From contig NZ_BDBH01000015.1 in NCBI RefSeq assembly GCF_001612885.1, positions 1 to 64,000 of the forward strand: 64,000 bases of DNA, in the 5' to 3' direction. The notes beneath the pieces were generated by a model, which saw nothing but the letters and a program-made list of their open reading frames with translations, ran no database searches and was not told the origin of the DNA. Within the stretch, counting starts at the first letter, position 1; every line of letters starts with the position of its first letter. Position numbers and translations under genes: made by a program. This DNA comes from Nocardia harenae NBRC 108248 (GTDB lineage Bacteria > Actinomycetota > Actinomycetes > Mycobacteriales > Mycobacteriaceae). Below are positions 44,378 to 53,196 of the stretch, piece after piece.

Positions 44378-45415
44378 GTGACCGACCGACCGGAACCACC
44401 GTCCGGCGCCGAGCTCGACCGCCTTCCCGTCGCGGCCGGAGGGGCCCCGCCGGTGCGCTACAGCCCGCCGGATCGCTCCCGCCAGCCGCTCGCCGCGAGC
44501 TGGAATCCGACCGAGCACGGCCCGGTCGCGGACGAGCCGGAACAGCGCGACGGCCCCGTCCGGCGATTCCTCTCCACCTACGGCTGGCGCGCCTACGTAC
44601 TGCCGGTGCTGCTCGTGGTGTCGGTGCTGGTCGGGGTGGAGGCGGTGCGCGGCGGCGGGCCGCCCCCGGTGGTGGCGGCGAGCGGCGTGCCCGGCTTCGG
44701 CACGCTGAGCCCGCGCGCGGACGACGTCGGCATCATCGGCGCGCCGCCGGGCGACGGGAAGTTCCCGGCCGACCTGCCCACCGGCGCGCTGCCGGGGGGC
44801 GGGCCGTTCACCGAGGTCGGCGCGGGCACGTGGCGGGTGGTGCCGGGCGGCACCGAGCAGGTCGGGCACGGCACGCAGTATGTCTTCACGTACACCGTCG
44901 AGGTCGAGGACGGAGTGGACACCGCGGCCTACGGCGGCGACGCCGCGGTCGCCACGATGGTCGACTCCACGCTCGCCAACCCCAAGAGCTGGGGCCATGA
45001 TTCGCGCTTCGGCTTCCGCCGGGTGGACCGGGGCGACCCGGACTTCCGGGTGGCGCTGAGCTCGCGGGCGAGCACCAGGAAGGCCTGCGGCTTCGACATC
45101 CCCATCGACTCGTCCTGCTACAACGCCGACTCCGAGCAAGTGGTGCTCTCCGAGGCGCGCTGGGTGCGCGGCGCCCCCGCCTTCGAGGGCGATATCGGCT
45201 CCTACCGGCAGTACCTGGTGAACCACGAGATCGGCCACGCCATCGGCTACCACCAGCACCAGCCGTGCGAGACCGACGGCGGGCTGGCGCCGGTGATGAT
45301 GCAGCAGACCTTCGGCACCGACAACAACGCCATCGCCACGCTGGACCCGAGCGGGGTGGTTCCCATGGACGGGAAGCGCTGCCGCTTCAACGCATGGCCC
45401 TACCCACGTGGGTGA
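44378..45415 (+). CDS. Membrane-anchored zincin-like metalloprotease (DUF3152)
   Basis: A 345-aa DUF3152 protein. A Pro-rich cytoplasmic leader is followed by one membrane helix (VLPVLLVVSVLVGVEAV, near residues 72-90) and an extracytoplasmic domain carrying a metzincin-like motif H-E-I-G-H-A-I-G-Y-H with a downstream Met-turn candidate (LAPVMMQQT). Four cysteines suit disulfides. The orthologue in M. tuberculosis is Rv3207c, beside moeZ. GTG 44378 is the best start. The last codons lie in the first unit of a 64-bp repeat. Confidence 0.88.
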   Translation: MTDRPEPPSGAELDRLPVAAGGAPPVRYSPPDRSRQPLAASWNPTEHGPVADEPEQRDGPVRRFLSTYGWRAYVLPVLLVVSVLVGVEAVRGGGPPPVVAASGVPGFGTLSPRADDVGIIGAPPGDGKFPADLPTGALPGGGPFTEVGAGTWRVVPGGTEQVGHGTQYVFTYTVEVEDGVDTAAYGGDAAVATMVDSTLANPKSWGHDSRFGFRRVDRGDPDFRVALSSRASTRKACGFDIPIDSSCYNADSEQVVLSEARWVRGAPAFEGDIGSYRQYLVNHEIGHAIGYHQHQPCETDGGLAPVMMQQTFGTDNNAIATLDPSGVVPMDGKRCRFNAWPYPRG

Positions 45416-45600
45416 GCGCGGCTGCCCGGCCGGTGCGGTGCGGTGGCGGCGCAGACAGCAGCCCTACCCACGTGGGTGAGCGCGGCTGCCCGGCCGGTGC
45501 GGTGCGGTGGCGGCGCAGACAGCAGCCCTACCCACGTGGGTGAGGCGCGGCTGCCCGGCCGGTGCGGTGGCGGCGCAGACGGCGGCCCTACCCCGGGAGT
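45397..45600. repeat. 64-bp tandem repeat with CACGTG palindrome
   Basis: Three units starting at 45397, 45461 and 45525 (period 64 bp, then a 60-bp step to a partial unit at 45585). Each full unit begins GCCCTACCCACGTGGGTGAG, which holds the 12-bp palindrome ACCCACGTGGGT, and continues with a GC-rich segment. The first unit overlaps the last six codons of the zincin gene. The array fills most of the 286-bp gap before moeZ and holds no gene. Confidence 0.92.
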
Positions 45601-45701
45601 GAGCGTGCTCGCCCGGTGCGCGACGATGGCCGGGAAGAACCGGCCGGTCACCGGCGTTGCACGGAGAAATTCACCGGCCATCGACGCGAGGAGCCCTTGA
45701 C

Positions 45702-46883
45702 GTGTCATCACCGAAGCCGCTGCCGCCCCTTGTCGAACCGGCCGCCGAGCTCACCAGGGACGAGGTGGCCCGCTACAGCCGCCACCTGATCATCCCGGAC
45801 CTGGGCGTGGACGGGCAGAAGCGGCTGAAGAACGCCAGGGTGCTCGTCATCGGCGCGGGCGGGCTCGGCTCCCCGGCCCTGCTCTACCTGGCCGCGGCCG
45901 GCGTCGGCACGCTCGGCATCGTGGAGTTCGACGAGGTGGACGCCTCCAACCTGCAGCGCCAGATCATCCACGGCGAGTCCGATATCGGGCGGCCGAAGGC
46001 GGAGAGCGCGCGCGACTCCATCCTGGAGATCAACTCCGGGATCGACGTCCGGCTGCACACCATCCGGCTGGAGCCGGAGAACGCCGTCGAGCTCTTCCGC
46101 GAGTACGACCTGATCGTCGACGGCACCGACAACTTCGCCACCCGCTACCTGGTGAACGACGCCGCGGTGCTGGCGGGCAAGCCGTACGTCTGGGGCTCGA
46201 TCTACCGCTTCGAGGGCCAGGTCTCGGTCTTCTGGGAGGACGCCCCCGACGGCCGCGGCATCAACTACCGCGACCTCTACCCGGAGGCCCCGCCGCCGGG
46301 CATGGTCCCCTCCTGCGCCGAGGGCGGCGTGCTCGGCGTGCTCTGCGCCTCCATCGGCTCGGTCATGGTCACCGAGGCGATCAAGCTGCTCACCGGCATC
46401 GGCGAGCCGCTGCTCGGCCGGCTCATGGTCTACGACGCACTGGACATGAACTACCGCACCATCAAGCTGCGCCGCGACCCGGAGCGGCAGCCGATCACCG
46501 AACTGATCGACTACGACGCCTTCTGCGGCGTCGTCTCCGAGGAGGGGCAGGCGGCCGCCGCGGGCTCCACCATCACCGCGCGCGAGCTGGAGGCGCTGCT
46601 GGCGGAGAACAAGGTCGAGCTGATCGACGTGCGCGAGCCGGTGGAGTGGGACATCGTGCACATCGACGGCGCCACGCTCATCCCCAAGGACCGGATCCTC
46701 TCCGGCGAGGCGCTGGCCGAGCTGCCGCAGAACCGCCCGATCGTGCTGCACTGCAAGACCGGGATCCGCTCGGCGGAGGCGCTGGCCGCGCTCAAGCAGG
46801 CGGGCTTCGCCGACGCCACGCACCTGCAGGGCGGCGTGATCGCCTGGGCGAACCAGGTGGACAAGAGCCTGCCCGTCTACTGA
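45702..46883 (+). CDS. moeZ: Adenylyltransferase/sulfurtransferase MoeZ
   Basis: A 393-aa two-domain enzyme that activates sulfur-carrier proteins for cofactor and cysteine biosynthesis. The E1-like adenylyltransferase domain has GAGGLGSPALLYLAAAG (near residue 47) and FDEVDASNLQRQ; the C-terminal rhodanese domain has the catalytic Cys in IVLHCKTGIRSAE. GTG 45702 follows GAGGAG at 45687-45692. MoeZ in mycobacteria serves both MoaD2 and CysO. Position matches Rv3206c. Confidence 0.95.
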   Translation: MSSPKPLPPLVEPAAELTRDEVARYSRHLIIPDLGVDGQKRLKNARVLVIGAGGLGSPALLYLAAAGVGTLGIVEFDEVDASNLQRQIIHGESDIGRPKAESARDSILEINSGIDVRLHTIRLEPENAVELFREYDLIVDGTDNFATRYLVNDAAVLAGKPYVWGSIYRFEGQVSVFWEDAPDGRGINYRDLYPEAPPPGMVPSCAEGGVLGVLCASIGSVMVTEAIKLLTGIGEPLLGRLMVYDALDMNYRTIKLRRDPERQPITELIDYDAFCGVVSEEGQAAAAGSTITARELEALLAENKVELIDVREPVEWDIVHIDGATLIPKDRILSGEALAELPQNRPIVLHCKTGIRSAEALAALKQAGFADATHLQGGVIAWANQVDKSLPVY

Positions 46884-46985
46884 CCGGAGCCGCTCCGCAC
46901 GGCGGATGCTACGGATGTGCTACAGCGGTTTTCCGCTGCGGCGCGGCATCCGTCGGGGCTCCGGCACCGGGGTTACGGTACGGCC

Positions 46986-47837
46986 GTGACCTCCGTGGAA
47001 CCTCCCGATCACGTGCGTGCCACCTTCGGTCTCCAGTCGGTGACTCCGGTGTCGCTGGGGGACTGGGACGGCGGCTGGTTGTTCGACGATGTGGTGCTCA
47101 GCCCGGTGGCCGACCACGCCCGCGCCGCCTGGTCGGCGCGGGTGCGCGAGACGCTGGCGGTGGACGGGGTGCGGCTGGCCCGCCCGGTGCGCGCCACCGA
47201 CGGCCGCTACGTGGTCTCCGGCTGGCGTGCCGACTACTACCTGGACGGCGTCCCCGAACCGCGGCACGACGAGGTGGTCTCGGTCTCGCTGCGGCTGCAC
47301 GAGGCCACCGCCGCGCTGGAGCGGCCGCGCTTCCTGGTGCAGCCGCCGGTCGCGCCGTGGCTGGACGTCGACGTCTTCGTCGCCGCCGACCGCGCGGCCT
47401 GGGAGGCCATCCCGCTGCGCAGCCTGCGCGGCGCGGGTGCGCCCCCGCCCACCTCGCCGGACGGCGTGCACAGCATGGAGCTGCTCGGCCAGCTGGCCAC
47501 GCTGCGCCGCCCGGTGCGCACCCCCGCGCAACTGGTGCACGGCGACCTCTTCGGCACCGTGCTCTTCAACGGCCTCAGCGCCCCCGGCCTCACCGACATC
47601 ACCCCGTACTGGCGCCCCGCCGCCTGGGCCGCCGGGGTGATCGTGGTGGACGCGCTCTCCTGGGGCGGTGCCGACGACGGCCTGCTCGACCGCTGGGGCG
47701 AGCTGCCCGAGTGGCCGCAGATGCTGCTGCGGGCCGTGATCTTCCGGCTCGCGGTGCACGCACTGCACCCGCGCTCCAGCGCGGCGGCGTTCCCCGGGCT
47801 CGCCCGCACCGCCGATATGGTCCGGCTCCTGGTCTGA
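46986..47837 (+). CDS. TIGR02569-family protein (Rv3205c-like)
   Basis: A 283-aa protein conserved next to moeZ in mycolata. The fold resembles aminoglycoside-phosphotransferase kinases: LVHGDLFGTVLFN corresponds to the HGD catalytic loop and LTDITPYWRP to the metal loop, but the usual HxDxxxxN and DFD residues are changed, so kinase activity is doubtful. GTG 46986 gives the family N-terminus (VTSVEPPDHVRATFGL). The function is unknown. Confidence 0.85.
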   Translation: MTSVEPPDHVRATFGLQSVTPVSLGDWDGGWLFDDVVLSPVADHARAAWSARVRETLAVDGVRLARPVRATDGRYVVSGWRADYYLDGVPEPRHDEVVSVSLRLHEATAALERPRFLVQPPVAPWLDVDVFVAADRAAWEAIPLRSLRGAGAPPPTSPDGVHSMELLGQLATLRRPVRTPAQLVHGDLFGTVLFNGLSAPGLTDITPYWRPAAWAAGVIVVDALSWGGADDGLLDRWGELPEWPQMLLRAVIFRLAVHALHPRSSAAAFPGLARTADMVRLLV

Positions 47838-47840
47838 GCA

Positions 47841-47879
47841 CGCGAACGGCGCGCCGGGGGCCCCGGCGCGCCGTTCGCG
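47841..47879. terminator. Bidirectional hairpin between the TIGR02569 gene and narK
   Basis: A near-continuous palindrome with 19-bp arms (47841-47859 and 47861-47879), one base between them, located between convergent genes. Confidence 0.75.
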
Positions 47880-47890
47880 TCTGCGCGGAC

Positions 47891-49366
47891 TCAGACCTTG
47901 GCGTAGGCGAGGGAGGGCGCGCGGCTCACCGCGAACGAGGAGCGCAGGTAGAACCACCAGGTCACCCCGGCCATCACCAGGAAGGCGGCTGCGTAGGCCC
48001 AGAAGGCGGGCGCCATGGTGCCGAAGTTGATGTTCGACAGCCGCAGCGCCTGCTGCAGCAGGTACCCACCGGAGGCGCCGACCGCGCCGATGACGCCGAT
48101 CGCCGCGCCCGCCTGGCGCCGAGCCGATGCCGCCGCCTCCACGGCGTCCATGCCGTTCGCCTCCGCCCGCCGGGTGGCCTCGGCGCTGAAGATGGAGGGG
48201 ATCATCCGGTAGGTGGAGCCGTTGCCGATCCCGGTGAGCACGAAGAGCAGCAGGAACGAGATCAGGTAGAGCGGGAAGCTCTTCAGCTCCAGCGCCGCCA
48301 TGATGAGCCCCACCGCGACCGCCATGCCGCCGAACACGGCGACGGTCATCCGCGCCCCGCCCACCTTGTCCGAGATCCAGCCGCCGAACGGCCTGCTGAA
48401 CGAGCCGACCAGTGCGCCGAGGAAGGCCAGGTTGCCCAGCGTGGTGATCCAGCCGATCTTCGCCAGGTCCGGGAAGTTGGCCTTGATCAGGGTCGGGAAG
48501 GCGAAGGAGAAGCCGATGAAGGAGCCGAAGGTGCCGATGTAGAGGAACGACATCACCCAGGTGTGCCGGTTGGTGAGTGCCAGTTTGTACGAGCGGCCGT
48601 CCGACCTCGCGGTGGTGATGCTGTCCATGTAGCGCAGCGCGCCGAAGGTCGCCACCAGGATGAACGGCACCCAGATCAGCACCGAGAGCGTGATGCCGAA
48701 GCGGTACCCGGCCGGGTCCTTCGCGGTCAGGTGGGTGCCGAGGGTGATCAGCAGCGGCAGCACCAGCTGGGTCTGCGCGACGCCGAGATTGCCGCCCGCG
48801 GCGTTGATTCCGAGCGCCGCGCCCTTCTTGCCCTCGGGGAAGAAGAACGAGATGTTCGCCATCGACGAGGAGAAGTTGCCGCCGCCGACCCCGGCCAGCG
48901 CGGCCAGCACCATGAACACCCACATGGGGGTGCCGGGCTGGTTGACGAAGAAGGCGAGCCCGAGCGTCGGGATCAGCAGCATGGCCGCGCTGAACGCCGT
49001 GAACGCCCGCCCGCCGAAGCGCGGGATGGCGAAGGTGTACGGGATCCGCAGCGCCGCGCCGACCAGGGTCGGGGTGGAGGTGAGCAGCAGCGCGTTGCTC
49101 ACCGCGACGGGGTTGCCCTGGCCGAGCCCGGCCAGGAAGGGGAAGCCCGCGGCGCCCATGCTGGTCACCACGGTGCCCCAGATCACCCAGACGCTGAAGC
49201 CGAGGTTCTCCGCGAACACCGAGAACGCGAGGTTCTTCCTGGCCGTGCGCTTGCCGCCGGACTCCCAGAACCGGGGATTGTCCGGCTCCCAGCGCTCCAG
49301 CCAGCGGCCGCGCTTCTCGTGGGTGAACGGTTCTGTCTGCGTACCGGATTCAGCCACCGCTGTCAT
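47891..49366 (-). CDS. narK: Nitrate/nitrite MFS transporter NarK, copy 1
   Basis: A 491-aa twelve-helix transporter of the nitrate/nitrite porter family. Family signatures: GVGGGNFSSSMANISFFFPE and NAAGGNLGVAQTQLVLP. It begins with a long hydrophilic leader ending FWESGGKRTARKNLAFSVF. It lies with a GntR gene (same strand, upstream) and a second NarK nearby; both belong to the nitrate block that also contains nirBD. In this family import of nitrate or export of nitrite cannot be told apart by sequence. Confidence 0.93.
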   Translation of the reverse strand: MTAVAESGTQTEPFTHEKRGRWLERWEPDNPRFWESGGKRTARKNLAFSVFAENLGFSVWVIWGTVVTSMGAAGFPFLAGLGQGNPVAVSNALLLTSTPTLVGAALRIPYTFAIPRFGGRAFTAFSAAMLLIPTLGLAFFVNQPGTPMWVFMVLAALAGVGGGNFSSSMANISFFFPEGKKGAALGINAAGGNLGVAQTQLVLPLLITLGTHLTAKDPAGYRFGITLSVLIWVPFILVATFGALRYMDSITTARSDGRSYKLALTNRHTWVMSFLYIGTFGSFIGFSFAFPTLIKANFPDLAKIGWITTLGNLAFLGALVGSFSRPFGGWISDKVGGARMTVAVFGGMAVAVGLIMAALELKSFPLYLISFLLLFVLTGIGNGSTYRMIPSIFSAEATRRAEANGMDAVEAAASARRQAGAAIGVIGAVGASGGYLLQQALRLSNINFGTMAPAFWAYAAAFLVMAGVTWWFYLRSSFAVSRAPSLAYAKV

Positions 49367-49498
49367 CGGATTCCTTCCCTCGACGCCTCGGTCGAGACCA
49401 AGGTAGGAAACCGTTGTTGCGTCCCCGTGGCCCCCGGTGACGTGGGCGGCAATTCCCGCTCACATCGCCGAAGGCCGGATGGTGACCCTTCGGTTACC

Positions 49499-50170
49499 TC
49501 AGTGGTCCGGGTACTCGGCGATGAGCGAGCCGAGGAAGCACTGCGCGGCCCGCTCGGCGCGCTGCTGGTCGCCGTCGATCACCGCCTGCACCAGGTCGGT
49601 GTGCTCCTCCTGGTAGGCGGCGGGCTGCTTGACCGCCCGCGCGGCGATCACCCGCTCGATGGTCGGCAGCAGCGAATCGTAGAACTCCAGGTACACGGCA
49701 TTGTGGCTGGCGACCACGATGGCGCGGTGCAGTTCGACGTCGGCGGCGACCGAGTCGGCGTCGTAGTGGTCCCAGTTCTGCTCGTTGCGCACCGCGAGCA
49801 GGCGCAGCAGGTTCTCGATGTCGGCGTCGTCGCGGCGGCGCGCGGCCAGCCCGGCGGCGGTGGTGTCGAGCGCCTTGCGCAGCTCCAGGACGTCGCGCTC
49901 CTCGGCATCGGCGAAGTACTTGCCGAGCGTGCCGCCGACCTCGGAGGCGGCGATGACGTAGGTGCCCGAGCCCTGCCTGCGCTCCAGCATGCCGGCGTGC
50001 ACCAGCGCCTGCACCGCCTCGCGCACGGTATTGCGGCCGGTGCCGGTGAGCTCGGTGAGCTCGGGTTCGGTGGGGATGCGCGAGCCGATGGCCCAACGGC
50101 CGGAGCGTATTTCGGCTCGCAGCTGTTCGGTCACCTGGGCGATGAGGCTGGTGCGCCGGACGGGTTGCAC
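49499..50170 (-). CDS. GntR/FadR-type transcriptional regulator
   Basis: A 223-aa regulator with an N-terminal winged helix (IPTEPELTELTGTGRNTVRE, near residues 32-51) and a C-terminal FCD ligand domain (ELRKALDTTAAGLAARR; ELHRAIVVASHN). FCD regulators sense small carboxylates. It is divergent from the CynX-type transporter gene with a 65-bp gap carrying two inverted repeats, suggesting it controls that transporter and itself. The ATG start gives a normal HTH position. Confidence 0.92.
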   Translation of the reverse strand: MQPVRRTSLIAQVTEQLRAEIRSGRWAIGSRIPTEPELTELTGTGRNTVREAVQALVHAGMLERRQGSGTYVIAASEVGGTLGKYFADAEERDVLELRKALDTTAAGLAARRRDDADIENLLRLLAVRNEQNWDHYDADSVAADVELHRAIVVASHNAVYLEFYDSLLPTIERVIAARAVKQPAAYQEEHTDLVQAVIDGDQQRAERAAQCFLGSLIAEYPDH

Positions 50171-50202
50171 CGCAACAGGGTACCGCTGCTCACACCGGGT
50201 TG

Positions 50203-50228
50203 CCCGATATCATCGGGTCATCCTATGA
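50203..50228. promoter_or_regulatory. Candidate GntR operators before the CynX-type transporter
   Basis: Two adjacent dyads: CCCGAT-ATC-ATCGGG (50203-50217) and TCAT-CCT-ATGA (50218-50228). They end 7 nt before the transporter GTG and lie 32 nt upstream of the GntR ATG. Confidence 0.5.
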
Positions 50229-50235
50229 TTTCCAG

Positions 50236-51489
50236 GTGACTGCCACCCTCGACCCCTCGACGACCGAATCCACGTCGACGCAGCCCGCGGCGCGTCGGCG
50301 CGCGTTGCTGGAGGGTCGCCTGCTGGTATTCGCCGCCATTGTGATGTCCGCCTTCACCCTCCGCGTCGCGGTCACGGCGTTCAGCCCACTGGCCGAGCGG
50401 ATCGGCGCCGACATCGGCTACGGCACCGCGGTGGTCGGGGTCTTCGGCATGATCCCCACCGCGGCCTTCGCGCTCTCCGGCGTGCTGGCGCCGCTGCTGG
50501 TGCGGCCGCTCGGGCTGGAGCGCACCGCGCTGGTGGCCATGCTGGCCGCGGGCGCGGGGATGCTGATCCGCGCCACCGTCTCCGGCACCGGCGCGCTGCT
50601 GGTCTTCTCCGCGCTCGCGCTCGCCGGGATGGGGATCGGCAATGTGGTGATCCCGCCGCTGGTCAAGCGGTACTTCCCGGACCGGGTGCCGGTGCTCAGC
50701 GCGCTCTACATCACCATGGTGCAGCTCGGCACGGTGCTGCCCGCGCTGGTGGCGGTGCCGCTGGCGGAGGCGCAGGGCTGGCGGATCTCGATCGGGGTCT
50801 GGGCGCTGGTCGGCTTCGCGGCGGCGGTGCCGTGGTTCGCGGTGCTGCGCGCCCGGCGCGGCCGGGACCGGGCGGATGGCACCGCGCTGCCCGAGTCGGG
50901 CGCCGCGCGCGGCCGGGTCTGGCGCTCGCCGGTGGCCTGGGGCATGGCCGTCATGTTCGGCATGACCTCGCTCTCCACCTACGCCATCTTCGCCTGGCTG
51001 CCCGCCGTGCTGGCCGACGCCGGCGCCGACGCCGCCTTCGGCGGCACCATGGTGGCGCTCTTCTCCCTGCTCGGGCTGGTCGCGGCGCTCGGCTCGCCGG
51101 TGGTGGTGGCCCGCTTCGCGAACCCGTTCCCCATTGTCTTCGGCTGCGCGGTCTGCTTCTGGGTGGCCTTCGCCGGGCTGCTCTTCGCGCCGATGGCGGC
51201 CCCGGTGCTGTGGGTGGTGATCCTCGGCCTCGGCCCGAGCACCTTCCCGATGGCGCTCACCCTGATCAACCTGCGCACCCGCACTCAGGCGGGCTCGGCC
51301 GCGCTCTCCGGCTTCGCGCAGGGCGTCGGGTACGCGGTGGCCTGCGTCGGCCCGCTGCTCTTCGGCGTGCTGCACACCGCGACCGGGGGCTGGGCGGCCT
51401 CCTTCGGGCTGCTGGCGGTGGTGGCCGTGGTCATGCTGCTCGGCGCGTGGCAGGCCTGCAAGCCGCGAATGCTCGAGGACAGCTGGTGA
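50236..51489 (+). CDS. MFS transporter, CynX/NimT type
   Basis: A 417-aa twelve-helix transporter related to CynX (cyanate) and NimT (2-nitroimidazole). Family traits: TLRVAVTAFSPLAERIGADI at the start of helix 1 and MGIGNVVIPPLVKRYFPDR in the first half. GTG 50236 is chosen because it follows the operator dyads and gives a short leader; the frame remains open upstream to 50200. The substrate is unknown; location between two narK genes suggests a nitrogen compound (inference). Confidence 0.88.
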   Translation: MTATLDPSTTESTSTQPAARRRALLEGRLLVFAAIVMSAFTLRVAVTAFSPLAERIGADIGYGTAVVGVFGMIPTAAFALSGVLAPLLVRPLGLERTALVAMLAAGAGMLIRATVSGTGALLVFSALALAGMGIGNVVIPPLVKRYFPDRVPVLSALYITMVQLGTVLPALVAVPLAEAQGWRISIGVWALVGFAAAVPWFAVLRARRGRDRADGTALPESGAARGRVWRSPVAWGMAVMFGMTSLSTYAIFAWLPAVLADAGADAAFGGTMVALFSLLGLVAALGSPVVVARFANPFPIVFGCAVCFWVAFAGLLFAPMAAPVLWVVILGLGPSTFPMALTLINLRTRTQAGSAALSGFAQGVGYAVACVGPLLFGVLHTATGGWAASFGLLAVVAVVMLLGAWQACKPRMLEDSW

Positions 51490-51567
51490 TCCGGTTGCGC
51501 CCGGAGCGCGCCCGGTTCATGCTGTAGGTCACACCTCACCGTCGGCAGCCTGCGGTTTCGGCTCTTC

Positions 51568-51605
51568 GTGACGCGACGAGAACGCTTGCGTCACATGCCT
51601 GAAAC
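51568..51605. promoter_or_regulatory. GlnR double box upstream of narK2-nirBD
   Basis: GTGAC-n6-AGAAC-n6-GTCAC-n6-GAAAC: four half-sites at the exact 11-bp spacing of the actinobacterial GlnR consensus (GTNAC-n6-GAAAC, repeated every 22 bp), with 16 of 18 defined positions matched. It lies about 130 bp before the narK2 start. GlnR control of nitrate/nitrite assimilation genes is established in Streptomyces and mycobacteria. Confidence 0.8.
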
Positions 51606-51733
51606 AAAGCTCCGGGTCTCACCCGCGGTGATCACGGCAGGTGAGCAACCGTTGATCCGGCGGTCATTTCGCGCAGCATTCCGGCAATACCCGTTACCTA
51701 CCGTTGGGCCATCCGCAAGACAGGGAGGCCTCG

Positions 51734-53167
51734 TTGAGCACGTCGACGCGCAAGCACACCATCTCCGAGTGGGATGCCGAGGACGTCGCGGCCTGGGAAG
51801 CAGGCGGCAAGGACATCGCACGGCGCAATCTGATCTGGTCGGTCTTCGCCGAGCATGTCGGGTTCTCGGTGTGGTCCATCTGGTCGGTGATGGTGCTCTT
51901 CATGCCGGCCGAGCAGTTCGGGATCGACCCGGCCGGGAAGTTCTTCCTGGTCGCGGTGCCGACGCTGGTCGGCGCGATCCTGCGCATCCCCTACACCGTC
52001 GCCACCGCCCGCTTCGGCGGCCGCAACTGGACGGTCTTCAGCGCCCTCATGCTGCTGATCCCCACGCTGCTCACGCTGTACTTCGTGAACCAGCCCGGCA
52101 CCTCGTACACCACGTTCCTGGTGGTCGCGGCCTTCGCCGGGCTCGGCGGCGGTAACTTCGCCTCCTCCATGACCAATATCAACGCCTTCTACCCGCAGCG
52201 GCTCAAGGGCTGGGCGCTCGGGCTGAACGCCGGTGGCGGCAATATCGGCGTCCCGGTGATCCAGCTGGTCGGGCTGGCCGTGATCGCGACGCTCGGCAAC
52301 GAGTACGCCTCGGTGATCTGCGCGGTCTACCTGGTGCTGATCGCGGTGGCCGGGCTCGGCGCCGCGCTCTACATGGACAACCTGGCGAATCAGAAGGCCG
52401 ACCTCGGCTACATGCTCACCGCGCTCAAGGTGCGCCGCTCCTGGGCCGTCGCGTTCCTCTACATCGGCACCTTCGGCTCCTTCATCGGCTACGGCTTCGC
52501 CTTCGGCCAGGTGCTGCAGCTGAGCTTCAAGGCCGGTGGCGACACCGCCGCCCAGGCCACGCTGCACGCCGCATCGATCGCCTTCCTCGGCCCGCTGCTC
52601 GGCTCGCTGGCCAGGCCCTACGGCGGCAAGCTGGCCGACCGGATCGGCGGCGGCCGGGTGACCGCGGTGGTGTTCGTGCTGATGACCGCGGCGGCGCTGC
52701 TGGTCGCCGGGGCGAGCACCGCCGGTGACAGCAACGGCGGCGTCCCGACCGGCGGCACCATGACGCTGCTGGTCGTCGGCTTCATCACGCTCTTCGTGCT
52801 CTCCGGGCTCGGCAACGGCTCGGTCACCAAGCTCATCCCGTCGGTCTTCGAGGAGGAGTCCCGCGGGCTGGGGCTGCCCGAAGCCGAGCGGGCCGCGTGG
52901 TCGCAGAACACCTCCGGCGCGCTCATCGGCTTCGTCGGCGCCATCGGCGCGCTCGGCGGGGTCGGGATCAACCTGGTGCTGCGCTCCTCCTACGCCTCCA
53001 CCGCCTCGGCCACCACCGCCTTCTGGGTCTTCACCGGCTTCTACGTCGCGTGTGTCGCGCTCACCTGGCTGGTGTTCGTCCGCCGTCCCGACGCGGCCAC
53101 CGACATCGTCGTCGAGGCGGAGGCGCTGGTCCTCGAAGCCGAGGCCGACGCCGTCCGCGCCCGCTGA
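51734..53167 (+). CDS. narK: Nitrate/nitrite MFS transporter NarK, copy 2
   Basis: A 477-aa paralogue of the first NarK, with LRIPYTVATARFGGRNWTVF, GLGGGNFASSMTNINAFYP and NAGGGNIGVPVIQLVGL. TTG 51734 is the likely start, because GGGAGG sits eight bases upstream; the open frame reaches 51704. It is followed 29 bp later by nirB, so it probably imports nitrate or nitrite for assimilation. It is preceded by a GlnR double box. Confidence 0.93.
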   Translation: MSTSTRKHTISEWDAEDVAAWEAGGKDIARRNLIWSVFAEHVGFSVWSIWSVMVLFMPAEQFGIDPAGKFFLVAVPTLVGAILRIPYTVATARFGGRNWTVFSALMLLIPTLLTLYFVNQPGTSYTTFLVVAAFAGLGGGNFASSMTNINAFYPQRLKGWALGLNAGGGNIGVPVIQLVGLAVIATLGNEYASVICAVYLVLIAVAGLGAALYMDNLANQKADLGYMLTALKVRRSWAVAFLYIGTFGSFIGYGFAFGQVLQLSFKAGGDTAAQATLHAASIAFLGPLLGSLARPYGGKLADRIGGGRVTAVVFVLMTAAALLVAGASTAGDSNGGVPTGGTMTLLVVGFITLFVLSGLGNGSVTKLIPSVFEEESRGLGLPEAERAAWSQNTSGALIGFVGAIGALGGVGINLVLRSSYASTASATTAFWVFTGFYVACVALTWLVFVRRPDAATDIVVEAEALVLEAEADAVRAR

Positions 53168-53196
53168 CCCGCATCGACTCCCCGAAGGAAATCCCC

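Noticed and set aside
45397..45600. CRISPR array
   Set aside because: Units are directly adjacent 64-bp copies with no unique spacers and no cas genes nearby; it is a plain tandem repeat.
46971..46985. GTTACGGTACGG upstream of the TIGR02569 gene, resembling the TTAC lipid motif
   Set aside because: Only one half-site fits; the palindromic partner SGTAR at 4-nt spacing and the third half-site are absent.
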